A stretch of 64,000 bases of DNA from Salinicoccus albus DSM 19776. Lineage in GTDB: Bacteria > Bacillota > Bacilli > Staphylococcales > Salinicoccaceae. The notes under the pieces were generated by a model, which was given only the letters and a program-made list of their open reading frames with translations, had not been told where the DNA came from and did no database searches. The stretch is from NCBI RefSeq assembly GCF_000385175.1, contig NZ_ARQJ01000026.1:62001-126000 (forward strand), in the 5' to 3' direction. The translations under genes were made by a program, and so were the position numbers. Shown here piece by piece: positions 54,053 to 63,617 of this stretch. Position 1 is the first letter of the stretch. Every line of letters begins with the position of its first letter.

Positions 54053-54175
54053 TGTTTACCCTTCCTTCTTTATTGATAGAATTTTCTCTCTATTAATCGT
54101 ATACAAATATGATGGTTCACACAATAAAAAGAGGACCGGATCATTTAAAATCCGGCCGCTCTTATACAACAATCA

Positions 54176-56209
54176 CTATTTTATGTTAATGATAATATCT
54201 TCGTTTGTTACTTTACCTTTCTCACTGGCAGCAACCTCAGTACCTGCCGGGCCAGTGATGATAATGGGCGTAATGTCACTTTGGGCATTTTCCCTGATAT
54301 ACTCCAAATCCACTTCCATCAGAACATCACCTTTTTTGAACGTGTCTCCGGCTGCGACTTTCAGATCAAAACCTTCCCCTTTAAGGTTGACTGTATCCAG
54401 GCCGAAATGGACCAGTAACTCAAGTCCGCTGTCGTTCGTCAGACCGAGTGCATGCTTCGTTGGAAAGTCTGTGACAACTTCCCCATCAAAGGGCGCCTTC
54501 ACAATACCATTTTCCGGTTTGATGGCGATGCCGTCACCCATCATTTTTTCACTAAATACCTGATCAGGTACTTCTGAGAGATCCACTGCTTCACCTTCAA
54601 CTGGTGCGTATATATCCTTGCTGCCTTCCGGCATCGTCTGTACTGCCTCTGTATCCTCAGCATCAGACGCTTCCGTCACTGTTGTTTCTTCTGACGAAGT
54701 GATATTACCGTCGATGATCTGCTGCATATCATTTTTGATCTGGTCGGATTTTGTACCAAATATTGCCTGCATGTTACTGCCGACCTTCATCACACCGGTT
54801 GCCCCCAGTGCCTTCAACTCCGCTTCATCTACTGTCGATGTATCCTGAACTTCAACACGCAGGCGGGTGATGCATGCATCAAGATGTTTGATATTTCCCT
54901 GTCCGCCCATTGCGTTCAGCACATTGAACGGGAGTTCCTGCACGGACGCGCCGGATGCTTCTGAAGACGCCGCTTCACGCCCGGGTGTTTTCAGATCCAT
55001 CATCTTAATTAATGTACGGAACACTGCATAGTAGATCACCGCGTACACTGCGCCAACGATGAGTACCCACCACCATTCGGTACGGTTTTGCAGAATGCCG
55101 AACATAAAGAAGTCGATAAATCCGCCTGAGAATGTATAACCTAAATTCAGGTCCAGGAAGAAAAGGATTAAAAAACTCAAGCCGTCAAGCAGTGCGTGCA
55201 CGACATAAAGGATCGGTGCCACAAACAGGAATGAGAATTCGAGCGGTTCTGTAATCCCTGTCAGGAAACTTGTCAGTGCCCCGGATGCCATGATACCTGC
55301 AACATACTTTTTATGTTCAGGCCGCGCTGCATGATACATTGCGAGCGCTGCTGCAGGAAGACCGAACATCATGACGGGAAATTCACCCTGCATGAAGTTG
55401 CCTGCGGTCAGTTCGACACCATCCCGCAGCTGTGCGAAAAAGATGTTCAAGTCACCGCGTATAATATTTCCTGCAGCATCTGTATACGTACCAAATTCGA
55501 ACCAGAATGGCGCATGGAAAATATGATGCAGCCCGAACGGAATCAGCAGCCGCTTGATTGTTCCAAACAGGAATACGCCAAGCGCGGTATTTTCTTCCAT
55601 CAGCCATAATGAGACTTCATTCAATCCTGTCTGGATCGGCGGCCAGATGACGAACATTGCCAGACCGATAACGAATGAAAACACTGCAGTCACTATCGGC
55701 ACAAACCGTTTACCTGAGAAGAACCCGAGAAAGTCCGGCAGGCTGATATTGTAATATCTGTTATAAGCCCAGGCGGCCAGAATACCAATGATGATACCAC
55801 CGAAAACACCTGTCTGTATTGTGTCCACACCCAATACGGTTGCATAAGCGGGATCATCCGCCGCCATTTCAGAAGTTACGCCTGCAACCTGTCCCAGGGT
55901 GACATTCATAATCATGTAACCGACAAATGCTGCGATGGCTGCCACGCCATCCCCGCTCGCCAGGCCAACCGCAACCCCAAGTGCAAACAGCAGTGCCAGG
56001 TTATCGAATACAATACCGCCGGCAGCTACAAGCATGTTTGATAATGCTACAAGCCAGCCCATTTCAAGGAATGGCATCAAATTGATCATTACATCCGTCT
56101 GCATCGCAGTACCGATCCCCAGCATCAGACCCGCTGCAGGCAGAATCGCAACTGGCAGCATAAGCGCCTTACCAATACGCTGAAGCTGTCCAAAAAGCTT
56201 CTTGAACAT
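54176..56209 (-). CDS. ptsG: Glucose-type PTS permease EIICBA
   Basis: A 677-residue permease. The EIIC domain begins [30 protein letters not shown] and includes [15 protein letters not shown]. The EIIB domain has the phospho-Cys in [16 protein letters not shown] near residue 450. A Glu/Thr-rich linker follows, then the EIIA domain with the phospho-His in [17 protein letters not shown] 56209 follows AGGAGG; a longer frame starting at 56257 has no such site. It follows glcT, with an antiterminator hairpin between them, so glucose is the likely substrate. Confidence 0.95.
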   Translation of the reverse strand: MFKKLFGQLQRIGKALMLPVAILPAAGLMLGIGTAMQTDVMINLMPFLEMGWLVALSNMLVAAGGIVFDNLALLFALGVAVGLASGDGVAAIAAFVGYMIMNVTLGQVAGVTSEMAADDPAYATVLGVDTIQTGVFGGIIIGILAAWAYNRYYNISLPDFLGFFSGKRFVPIVTAVFSFVIGLAMFVIWPPIQTGLNEVSLWLMEENTALGVFLFGTIKRLLIPFGLHHIFHAPFWFEFGTYTDAAGNIIRGDLNIFFAQLRDGVELTAGNFMQGEFPVMMFGLPAAALAMYHAARPEHKKYVAGIMASGALTSFLTGITEPLEFSFLFVAPILYVVHALLDGLSFLILFFLDLNLGYTFSGGFIDFFMFGILQNRTEWWWVLIVGAVYAVIYYAVFRTLIKMMDLKTPGREAASSEASGASVQELPFNVLNAMGGQGNIKHLDACITRLRVEVQDTSTVDEAELKALGATGVMKVGSNMQAIFGTKSDQIKNDMQQIIDGNITSSEETTVTEASDAEDTEAVQTMPEGSKDIYAPVEGEAVDLSEVPDQVFSEKMMGDGIAIKPENGIVKAPFDGEVVTDFPTKHALGLTNDSGLELLVHFGLDTVNLKGEGFDLKVAAGDTFKKGDVLMEVDLEYIRENAQSDITPIIITGPAGTEVAASEKGKVTNEDIIINIK

Positions 56210-56243
56210 AATATTTATCCTCCTAAGTTTGAAAGAATCCACA

Positions 56244-56305
56244 GAAAAAAAGGGCATAAGTATACAGGGATAGTTAAATAAACCATTCCTATAAACTCAT
56301 GCCCT
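56244..56305 (-). promoter_or_regulatory. ptsG leader hairpin with T-tract (GlcT-type antitermination site)
   Basis: On the minus strand a long imperfect hairpin begins GGGCATGAGT and ends ACTTATGCCC, then a run of seven T's. It lies between glcT and ptsG. This is the terminator that BglG/GlcT-family proteins prevent by binding an overlapping RNA antiterminator. Confidence 0.75.
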
Positions 56306-56318
56306 TGCGGTAACACGT

Positions 56319-57152
56319 CTATTCAGAATAATATTTGAAATGTTGTATATGCATAGTTAGATATACGACTTCAGAGTCATAGACTTTTCTTTGCAATTTA
56401 TTCTGTATCATCTTCATGATTTTCACTGCTATATTATAGCACACCGGATATTCCGCTTTCAACATCGCATCGAAGTGTTCCTGGACCGGCATGCTTTCCC
56501 CATTCATGACACGCTGCACACAAAAACTGATGTGTCTGACGAACCTGTCATATTGTATTGTGGTCTGATCCACTGTGGTATCAAGTCCATGTTCAATCAT
56601 GGTAATCGCCTGGTGGACCACTTCAGATAATCGATTCATATCCGTCAATGACCGGTTGTATATGGAAGAGTGCACATGAAGTGCGATAAAACCGACCTCC
56701 GCCTCAGGCAGTCTCATGCCATATTTCTGATCAAACATGTCCACGACCGCTTCTGCTATTCTATATTCTTTCGGGTACAATGCTTTGGTTTCATTCACAA
56801 ACGGATTGGCAATATCCATCCCTTCCTCCATCCGCTTCATAGAAAACAGAAGGTGATCCGTCAGGGAAAGGAGTATCCGGTTGTTGATTTTCGCAGAAGT
56901 CATATCATCAATCAGTTCAATCGCTTCCAGTGTCGACTGGAACAGCATTTCATCCGCCATGGTTAAAAGCGTCTGATAACGGCTTGTATCCTGCTGACCT
57001 TCCAGTTTGTATATCTTTTCCGCATCTACACTGTCAATCGTATCCCCTTGATTTTTACCAAAGCCAATGCCCCGGCCGATCAGGACGACCTCTTCAAATT
57101 CATCCCGGCCGATGACGACATTATTGTTTAAAGCTTTTTCAATCGTAACCAA
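56319..57152 (-). CDS. glcT: Transcriptional antiterminator GlcT (BglG/LicT family)
   Basis: A 277-residue RNA-binding antiterminator. The N-terminal CAT domain (IEKALNNNVVIGRDEFEEVVLIGRGIGFGKNQGD) binds the leader RNA. Two PTS regulation domains follow, with conserved histidines in LTDHLLFSMKR, FIALHVHSS, HISFCVQR and YLTMHIQHF. Phosphorylation by the PTS controls dimerisation in the known family. The start is TTG, about 8 bp behind AAGGATG. It precedes ptsG, its probable target. Confidence 0.93.
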   Translation of the reverse strand: MVTIEKALNNNVVIGRDEFEEVVLIGRGIGFGKNQGDTIDSVDAEKIYKLEGQQDTSRYQTLLTMADEMLFQSTLEAIELIDDMTSAKINNRILLSLTDHLLFSMKRMEEGMDIANPFVNETKALYPKEYRIAEAVVDMFDQKYGMRLPEAEVGFIALHVHSSIYNRSLTDMNRLSEVVHQAITMIEHGLDTTVDQTTIQYDRFVRHISFCVQRVMNGESMPVQEHFDAMLKAEYPVCYNIAVKIMKMIQNKLQRKVYDSEVVYLTMHIQHFKYYSE

Positions 57153-57264
57153 TCAATATCATCCTTCAGATGCTGTATTCTTCATCAGTATACATTAAAA
57201 AACCGCTGCCAGTCACTGATGTAAAGAAAATAGACTAATATCCATAATCCAGCCGGAACAATTC

Positions 57265-57747
57265 TCAATCTATCATTGTCATAATTTCTGAACCTTCTAT
57301 AACCCTGTCTGAAAATTTTTGGGCACGATCGTACCAGACGGTACCAGGGACAAACAGCTTATAATAATCTTTCAGGGTCACACCGCTCCCATCAGTCGAG
57401 TTGATGATATAATCAAAGCGATGTGCTTCATATGCTTCTATGTTTTTCATGACCAATTCCAGCGCTTCATCAGATTCACCGGCATGGTCAGCCAGCCCAT
57501 CGCTGCTTCTCTGATCCGGAAGGTATATAATCTTAACCTTCTTCCGTTCCAGCTTTTTAAGTGTGTGTTCGCAAATATCAGAAGCTTCAACATCAAAAGC
57601 ACCGATGGAAACCCCTTTATACCGCATCGGTTTTTGAGCATCCTTCAAACCTCGGTTCAAACTAAAATGCGATGATGTACTGTATTGAAGTCTACTCAAG
57701 TAATTATTTATATCATATTCCAGAATATTGATAGTCCCATGATCCAT
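57265..57747 (-). CDS. Stand-alone CCG-domain-like protein lacking the cluster cysteines
   Basis: 160 residues. Residues 43-155 align by eye with the second half of GlcF/LutA-type iron-sulphur proteins, which typically read G-C-V...D-V, then G-C-C-G-x-L-H-A-G-E, A-x-x-N-I-x-A-F, then N-x-x-G-C-G. Here the same positions read SIGAF (48-52), QRSSDG (79-84) and NSTDGSG (116-122), so all expected cysteines are gone. KNIEAYEAHRFDYIIN is well kept. It could be a decayed fragment or a repurposed domain. ATG follows AAAGGTGG. The neighbour is tcuA on the same strand. Confidence 0.55.
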   Translation of the reverse strand: MDHGTINILEYDINNYLSRLQYSTSSHFSLNRGLKDAQKPMRYKGVSIGAFDVEASDICEHTLKKLERKKVKIIYLPDQRSSDGLADHAGESDEALELVMKNIEAYEAHRFDYIINSTDGSGVTLKDYYKLFVPGTVWYDRAQKFSDRVIEGSEIMTMID

Positions 57748-57884
57748 TCACTCAGCCACCTTTATATATTTTACATCTTAACTATATTACCCTTATTGTA
57801 TACGTTTTCATTGTGATAAATCAATCATTTTAAACAAAAAAATAAAAACTCCTGGAAAATCCCAGGAGTTTGTCAATCCATCAC

Positions 57885-59384
57885 TTATTCTATTGCTGCC
57901 ATCGAATGAATGTATTCTGCAGCAGAAATACCGGCAGTCCTGCCAAATACTGAACCTGACATTAAACCGGAACCGCCCGGATAGTTATGATAGAACAACT
58001 CCCCGACCATTTCACCGGCCACATATAGACCTTTTACAGCTTCTCCAGAAGTGTCCAGGGCTTCTGCACGATTGTTGGATTTTATCGCCCCGAATGTAAA
58101 CGTGATGCCGCATGTGACCGGATAGGCATAAAAAGGCGCCTCATCGAATTTCAATGCCCAGTTTGTTTTTTCCGGAGACACACCTTTAGTGGACTTCCCA
58201 TCCTTAATACTCGGATTATATTCTCCATCTTGGACAGCATGATTATAGTTTTCAATAGTTTCTAAAAAGTTGGATTTATCAACTTCCATTTTCACTGCCA
58301 GTTCATCTAAAGAATCTGCCTTGATGACTGTTGCTTCCTCCAGTTCATATTCTTTGCGGAGCATTGGACGGACTTTACTGTCATATAATTGAAAAGCTTT
58401 GTGGTTCGTCTGTTTCAAGGTTTCTTTGCCGTATTTTGCGTAGGTATAATTGCGGAAATCCGCTCCCTCATCCACGAATCTCCGGCCTTCCTGATTGACA
58501 ATTAAACCGACCGGATAAGACGATTTCTTATATATATCACCGGGTTTGCTGTAATCTCCGACTTTTGGCGCATTAAAATCGGTCGTATGTGCATGACATC
58601 CATCATATTGTCCCGCCTGAGCAGCACCGGCTTCTGCTGCCATCCGGATGCCGTCACCTGTGTTATACTCACTGCCTCTGACAATCGCATTTTCCCATTC
58701 ATCCCCCAGATGTTTCATCCGTTTTTCCTTATTTGCCTCAAAACCACCGCAGGCAAGAATTACTGATTTACATTTCACCAGTGTTTCTTGGTCATCTTTG
58801 TTAACAATAATTCCCGTTATCCTGTCATCTGTCTGTTCCAGTCTGACTCCGGGCGCTTCATACCATATTTCCACACCCTTTTCTTCCGCTTTAGCAAATA
58901 AAGCTTCTACCAGACCAATCCCTTTTCGCTCCGTCTTGACGGGGAGGCCGCCCCAGAAAATCTTTTTGCCCTCTTTTTCAAAATACTGATTCTCATTCAT
59001 CACAAAGGATACACCCTGTTTTTTCATCCATTGTATTGTGTCGCAGGAATTAGAAATCAAATGCTCAGCTAACTCGGGATTACTTTTCCCTTGCGTCACT
59101 TTCATCAGATCATTATGGAAATGTGCATGCTTATATTCAGGCACCTCTATACTCCTGGCATCCTCTGCATTAAAGCCGTCGACCACATTTTTTATCCCTT
59201 CAATATCATTATAGGCAAATCGGATCGCCCCGTCGGTAAAAAACGAATTGCCCCCGCGTTTTGACTTCGGCCCCTTTTCAAGCATCAAAACCCCTGCACC
59301 CTGTTCGCTGGCCGAAATGGCTGCGCTGAGTGCGGCATTTCCTGTCCCTGCTATTACTACGTCAAATTGAGATTTAGTTGTCAT
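57885..59384 (-). CDS. tcuA: FAD-dependent tricarballylate dehydrogenase (TcuA)
   Basis: A 499-residue flavoprotein of the fumarate-reductase/succinate-dehydrogenase group. The FAD motif is VVIAGTGNAALSAAISASEQGAGVLMLEKG at residues 9-38. RGGNSFFTDGAIRF, HAHTTDFNAPKVGDY, YPVTCGITFTFGAIKSN and YHNYPGGSGLMSGSVFGR are features I associate with TcuA. It would oxidise tricarballylate to cis-aconitate. ATG 59384 is used; it overlaps the methyltransferase stop by one base and follows GGGAGGG. A TcuB partner is not visible. Confidence 0.85.
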   Translation of the reverse strand: MTTKSQFDVVIAGTGNAALSAAISASEQGAGVLMLEKGPKSKRGGNSFFTDGAIRFAYNDIEGIKNVVDGFNAEDARSIEVPEYKHAHFHNDLMKVTQGKSNPELAEHLISNSCDTIQWMKKQGVSFVMNENQYFEKEGKKIFWGGLPVKTERKGIGLVEALFAKAEEKGVEIWYEAPGVRLEQTDDRITGIIVNKDDQETLVKCKSVILACGGFEANKEKRMKHLGDEWENAIVRGSEYNTGDGIRMAAEAGAAQAGQYDGCHAHTTDFNAPKVGDYSKPGDIYKKSSYPVGLIVNQEGRRFVDEGADFRNYTYAKYGKETLKQTNHKAFQLYDSKVRPMLRKEYELEEATVIKADSLDELAVKMEVDKSNFLETIENYNHAVQDGEYNPSIKDGKSTKGVSPEKTNWALKFDEAPFYAYPVTCGITFTFGAIKSNNRAEALDTSGEAVKGLYVAGEMVGELFYHNYPGGSGLMSGSVFGRTAGISAAEYIHSMAAIE

Positions 59385-60169
59385 CAAATACCCTCCCGAT
59401 TACATTTAACACAGCTTAATAATAAAGCTTCTCCCTGGAATGATTTAATTCTATCGTTCTCGGATTGAATCTGGAATTTCTGTTTGATCTTTTCTGCAGC
59501 GTCAGTCAACAAATGATTCAAATTATTTTTCTCTGCAACTGATAAATGCATTCGATCGCACCAGTCCTCAAATTCAAATCGTTTATCAAAACGGTGTAAT
59601 TCCTGAATATCAAACCCGTTTAGTTCCAGCATACGCAGCCATTCTGTCTTCTTCCATGCCCGAAAATGACTGTAATCTCTCATTCTCTCCACCTTGTTAT
59701 AAAAATGGTCCAATTCATCGTCTTCAGGTGCAACATTATCATCCAATAGGAAACGACCGCCAGGTTTCAGGACACGATACACTTCTTGTACAAAATCTTC
59801 AATGTTAGAGAAATGATGTGGTGCAATCCGGCAGGTGACAATATCAAAAGATTCCTCTTGAAAAGGCATTCTTTCAGCATCACCTTCAACAAACTCCACA
59901 TTGGAGCGTGCGTTTTCTTTTATAAATTTTTCAGCAGAACGTAACATTTCCGGAGTTAGATCCATCGCTGTCACCTTATGAACAAGCGGGGAGATGGCGT
60001 TGGCTGTATGTCCGCTGCCTGTGGCTGCGTCGAGAACGCTTTCTGTTCCCTTTGTGGCTGCCATATCCATCAGTGTATCCAAATCTCCTCCATGGCGGTG
60101 TATTTCACTGTTAACATAATATTCAGCGCTTTGACCAAATTGGTTTTTTATCTTTTGTTTGTTGTTCAT
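59384..60169 (-). CDS. SAM-dependent methyltransferase, class I
   Basis: A 261-residue methyltransferase of the UbiE/MenG-like or YcgJ group. Motif I is VLDAATGSGHTANAIS, the acidic loop is VTAMDLTPEML, motif II is FDIVTCRIAPHHFSN, and motif III is RVLKPGGRFLLDD. I start it at ATG 60169 (MNNKQKIKNQFG), behind GGAG; a longer frame upstream lacks a ribosome site. It is translationally coupled to tcuA, so the pair may act on one substrate, for example as in methylation of tricarboxylate esters (speculative). Confidence 0.87.
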   Translation of the reverse strand: MNNKQKIKNQFGQSAEYYVNSEIHRHGGDLDTLMDMAATKGTESVLDAATGSGHTANAISPLVHKVTAMDLTPEMLRSAEKFIKENARSNVEFVEGDAERMPFQEESFDIVTCRIAPHHFSNIEDFVQEVYRVLKPGGRFLLDDNVAPEDDELDHFYNKVERMRDYSHFRAWKKTEWLRMLELNGFDIQELHRFDKRFEFEDWCDRMHLSVAEKNNLNHLLTDAAEKIKQKFQIQSENDRIKSFQGEALLLSCVKCNREGI

Positions 60170-60296
60170 GCATTCTCCATCCCTTTCTTTATTCGATTGC
60201 AAATTTAACTGAATTTTCAAATACTCATTCTTACCATTTACTTTATCACAAGTTTTAAAATAACTAAAATCTATCATTATTATAATATTATATAAG

Positions 60297-60319
60297 TTAT
60301 TCTTATTTTATCTGAATAA
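60297..60319. promoter_or_regulatory. Candidate HxlR operator in the divergent promoter
   Basis: TTATTC (60297-60302) and GAATAA (60314-60319) form a 6-bp inverted repeat in very AT-rich DNA between the HxlR regulator and the methyltransferase-tcuA pair. Weak evidence, since short AT repeats are common here. Confidence 0.3.
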
Positions 60320-60406
60320 TTATCTTCAAATAATTTTTATGAGACAATATATTTAATTTGTAAATTTCCTGCAGGGGGGTATATAATACTCGTAGGGAGT
60401 GATTAC

Positions 60407-60739
60407 ATGGATTATTCAATCTGTCCAAAATTTGAAAATGCCATGGGAATTCTCGGCCAGAGATGGACTGGTCTGATCCTCTATCAGCTGATGGATGGAC
60501 CGCAACGTTTCTGTAACCTCGAATCGTCCATGGGAGTAAGTGGCCGTGTGCTTTCTGAAAGACTGAAGACGCTTGAACATGAAGGAATCGTTAAAAGGGA
60601 AGTTTTTCCGGAAACTCCGGTAAGAATAGAATATATGCTTACTGAAAAAGGCGAAGCTTTAAGACCGTTTATGAATGAACTGCAAAAATGGGCTGAAAAT
60701 TATTGTCAGCCTGCTGAGAAGAAACTGCAAAAATCCTGA
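60407..60739 (+). CDS. HxlR-family transcriptional regulator (YodB/HypR group)
   Basis: A 110-residue winged-helix regulator. CPKFENAMGILGQRWTGLILYQLMDGPQRFCNLESSMGVSGRVLSERLKTLEHEGIVKREV is the family core. Cys6 lies at the position used as the redox switch in YodB and HypR; a second Cys is near residue 36 and a third near the C-terminus. It is divergent from the methyltransferase-tcuA pair, so it may control it. The start has GTAGGGAGTG. A terminator follows. Confidence 0.9.
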   Translation: MDYSICPKFENAMGILGQRWTGLILYQLMDGPQRFCNLESSMGVSGRVLSERLKTLEHEGIVKREVFPETPVRIEYMLTEKGEALRPFMNELQKWAENYCQPAEKKLQKS

Positions 60740-60742
60740 TGT

Positions 60743-60780
60743 AAAAAACAGCGGATCAAGTATTGATCCGCTGTTTTTTT
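60743..60780. terminator. Bidirectional terminator between hxlR and MFS gene
   Basis: A 17-bp perfect stem (60743-60759 with 60763-60779, loop GTA) starts with A's and ends with T's, between convergent genes. Confidence 0.95.
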
Positions 60781-60783
60781 ACT

Positions 60784-61950
60784 TTATACCCTGTTGGATT
60801 CATATCTGCCATAGACGAGGAAATAGATGACACCGCCTATGGTGACAAGGATGAACATTGAACTGTACAGACCACTGTAACCGAGCAGCGGCACGAGTGT
60901 CCCCAATACATAGGAACCGACACCGAGGCCGAAATCGAGTGAGATGAAATATGTCGATGTTGCAAGCCCGACGTTTTTTGCGTCTGCAAGTTTGATGCAT
61001 AGTGCCTGGGATATGGACTGGAAGTTCCCATATCCAAACCCGATTAACACGCCTGAAAGCAGCAGCATGAACCCTGTACTTGTCAGTCCCAGCATAAGAT
61101 AACCGATAGCAAGTACGATGAACGCCGGATACATGACGACATTCGCACCTTTCTGGTCCATGATCCGTCCGGTAATGGGGCGGCTCAGCAATATGACGAT
61201 GGCATATACAAGGAAGAAGTATGATGACGCCTCAACCAGATTCTGTGCTTCAGAAAACAATGTCATAAATGACAGCACTGTTGAATAGGCCATACATATA
61301 ATGAGTACGACCAGACCAATAGGCATGGCTTTTTTATCGATCCATTCAAATTTTGGCTTTGGCTCCTTTTCAAGATCGACAGTTTCATTATCCGTTTTAA
61401 CGAATAAAGTGAGCACCCCTCCCATCGATACGAGGATGAAAACGATTAAAAAGAGTATCTGATATTCGATATACTGCAAAAGAAAGAACCCCATAAACGG
61501 ACCAAGTGCGGTTGCAATAACGAAACTCAGACTGAAATAACTGATCCCTTCGCCCCTTCTTGCCTGTGGCAGTGAAAGTGCCGCGATTGTCCCGACTGCA
61601 GTTGTAGCGACCCCGTTTGAGAGACCATTAAAAAAACGGACGATCAGCAGCAGCGCCAGATTGTCGGCCACAAAGTACAGACCGTATGTAACGATGAACA
61701 TCACAGTACCGATATACATGATTTTTCTGGCACCGATCAGATTCAGCTGATGCCCTGTCAGCACTCTTCCTGCCAATGAACCGACGATGAAAATGCCGGA
61801 AACGAGCCCGGCCAGACTGGTGGAAATCCCGAATGCTTCGACTGCATAACCACTGATCGTTACCATCAGCAGAAACATTGCCAGCATGATTAAGAAATTA
61901 AAGATAAAAACGAAGATAAAATCTTTCGTCCACAGACGTTCTTTTGCCAT
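60784..61950 (-). CDS. MFS transporter
   Basis: A 388-residue protein with twelve hydrophobic segments. The MFS motif GSLAGRVLTGHQLNLIGARKIM lies after helix 2. RPITGRIMDQKGANVVMYP in the second half and RFFNGLSNGVATTAVGTIAALSLP in helix 4 complete the pattern. It looks like the drug-efflux/YfkF or metabolite-export group. I start it at ATG 61950 (MAKERLWTKDF); a longer frame would run through a large palindrome. That palindrome lies just upstream and may regulate it. Confidence 0.88.
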   Translation of the reverse strand: MAKERLWTKDFIFVFIFNFLIMLAMFLLMVTISGYAVEAFGISTSLAGLVSGIFIVGSLAGRVLTGHQLNLIGARKIMYIGTVMFIVTYGLYFVADNLALLLIVRFFNGLSNGVATTAVGTIAALSLPQARRGEGISYFSLSFVIATALGPFMGFFLLQYIEYQILFLIVFILVSMGGVLTLFVKTDNETVDLEKEPKPKFEWIDKKAMPIGLVVLIICMAYSTVLSFMTLFSEAQNLVEASSYFFLVYAIVILLSRPITGRIMDQKGANVVMYPAFIVLAIGYLMLGLTSTGFMLLLSGVLIGFGYGNFQSISQALCIKLADAKNVGLATSTYFISLDFGLGVGSYVLGTLVPLLGYSGLYSSMFILVTIGGVIYFLVYGRYESNRV

Positions 61951-61973
61951 CCAATCATTCCCCAGACTATAAA

Positions 61974-62011
61974 ATATGATATGATTCACACCTACGTGAA
62001 TCATATCATAT
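61974..62011. promoter_or_regulatory. Perfect 16-bp inverted repeat upstream of the MFS gene
   Basis: ATATGATATGATTCAC (61974-61989) and GTGAATCATATCATAT (61996-62011) are exact inverse copies with a 6-bp spacer. It lies 24 bp before the MFS start and 52 bp after the SLC13 stop. It could be a repressor operator or an AT-rich terminator. The arms themselves contain a repeated ATATGAT-like unit. Confidence 0.65.
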
Positions 62012-62063
62012 CACGCTTTTTATCTCCCGAAAATTTTAGAGATCCCCCCTGTCTGACGCCAGT

Positions 62064-63488
62064 CTAAGCCCACCATACCCAATATAGATATGCGGCAAGA
62101 ATGGATACAATGAAGAATGTGAAACTTGAAAAGACTGCCATAGTATAATGGTCCTTTTTAGTCAGCACCCCTTCCTTGAATGTAAAATATAATGTAGGAG
62201 AATGAATCGGAAGAATATTTGTACCGCCGATCATCATGATGACGATAAATGCCAGGACAAGTGCCGGCACCCCCGTCATATCCGCATATGAAATCATGAC
62301 GGGGAAAATTACGATCACCGCAGATGTCGGTACGATGAAAATCATTCTGAATAAAAATACGGTGAACGTAACAATTATGATGTTAACCAGAGTATTTGCA
62401 TTTTCAGGAATAATCCGGATCAGCTGCTCGGCGATTACCTGAGCAGTACCATTCTGATCCATAATTATACCCACAGACAAAGCGGCCCCTATCATCAGGA
62501 AATTTTCCCAGTTAAACGCTCGGATATCATCGTTGGTAATCAGGCTGATACCCGGTATCGAGTAAAGTACGAGCAGAATCATTGGAGGTAAAAGCACCGG
62601 CACCCTTTCAGGGTCTGTAAAAACCCATGCAGATACCATGAGGCCAAATGTAATGATCACAAACCAAAACGTTTTCGTCGGCTGATATTCATGATAATCA
62701 TTCTGTACTGCCCGGGCGGAATCACCAAAATCCGCCTCGTTTTCTGATGGATATGAAAATTTCAAATAGTACCAGGAAAATATACTCGTAATGATCAGGG
62801 CACACCACAGCGGCGGTGCGATGATTAGGAACCATTCCAGCCAGCCCAGGTTCGCCACACCGTAATCATTTAACAACTGGGCTGCCAGCACCGGATAGCC
62901 CCCGCCTGTATAGACGATCATGGTACTGTTCTGATTGACGAAACCCACGACGTACATGGCGTATTTCTTGAACATGCTTTGCTCAGGGAGGGCAAAGGCA
63001 TCATTCAGACTGTCCACAAAAGGGAGTACTGTTTTCAGTCTGGCAAACGCAGAAGGCATAAGTACAGGCAGTATTGACACTAACACCGGAAGTATCAAAA
63101 TGATTTTCTTAGGGCTGATATTTTTCAACTTTAACAGTTTGCCGGATATCAGCTTGTCCGCATTCGTTTTAACGATCACTCCGCTCAATAAGGAAAGGAT
63201 CAGTATGAAGTAGAGGGCAGAAGAAAGGAACCCGGCCATTGCATCCTCCACCGAGTCTGTCAGATTCAATATTATGATCATCAGGAGTAAAAGTATGCCT
63301 GCAGCCCCCGCGGGTATTTTTGAGAATGTCCAAAGATATATGGCAATGAGAAGCAGCAGCACTGTGCGTTCCTGCTCCGGATTAAACGCCTGAAGGACGG
63401 TTTCTGGAGCAATGACCGCAAAAAGTATGATGCCAATAATTATAAGCAGGTGCATTGAAAAATTTATATATCTGCTTTTAAAGCCCAT
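62064..63488 (-). CDS. SLC13/DASS-type anion symporter
   Basis: A 474-residue membrane protein with about 12 hydrophobic segments. The repeated SLC13-like elements are VNQNSTMIVYTGGGYPVLAAQLL in the first half and VPTSAVIVIFPVMISYADMTGVP with GGTNILPIHSPTLYF in the second, placed like the SNT-type substrate motifs. Members import dicarboxylates, citrate or sulfate with sodium. ATG 63488 is used, behind GGGTGA; a GTG at 63497 is the alternative. Citrate-like uptake would fit the tcu and tct genes nearby but is unproven. Confidence 0.82.
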   Translation of the reverse strand: MGFKSRYINFSMHLLIIIGIILFAVIAPETVLQAFNPEQERTVLLLLIAIYLWTFSKIPAGAAGILLLLMIIILNLTDSVEDAMAGFLSSALYFILILSLLSGVIVKTNADKLISGKLLKLKNISPKKIILILPVLVSILPVLMPSAFARLKTVLPFVDSLNDAFALPEQSMFKKYAMYVVGFVNQNSTMIVYTGGGYPVLAAQLLNDYGVANLGWLEWFLIIAPPLWCALIITSIFSWYYLKFSYPSENEADFGDSARAVQNDYHEYQPTKTFWFVIITFGLMVSAWVFTDPERVPVLLPPMILLVLYSIPGISLITNDDIRAFNWENFLMIGAALSVGIIMDQNGTAQVIAEQLIRIIPENANTLVNIIIVTFTVFLFRMIFIVPTSAVIVIFPVMISYADMTGVPALVLAFIVIMMIGGTNILPIHSPTLYFTFKEGVLTKKDHYTMAVFSSFTFFIVSILAAYLYWVWWA

Positions 63489-63580
63489 CTCTATCACCCG
63501 TTCTGTGTCAACGCGCGCAATTTTTTACGTTATATCCATATTACCATACCTCTCATGATGGACATAGGATCAAAAACAAA

Positions 63581-63603
63581 CGGGGAACCGCTGTGATCCC
63601 CCG
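63581..63603 (-). terminator. Terminator of gltD
   Basis: A 7-bp stem with one G-T pair (63581-63587 with 63597-63603) is followed on the minus strand by TTTGTTTTT. Confidence 0.8.
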
Positions 63604-63617
63604 CTTCTTTGAATTTA

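Noticed and set aside
60297-60319. A firm HxlR operator
   Set aside because: The repeat is only 6 bp in very AT-rich DNA and could be chance; it is kept as a weak feature and not as a finding.
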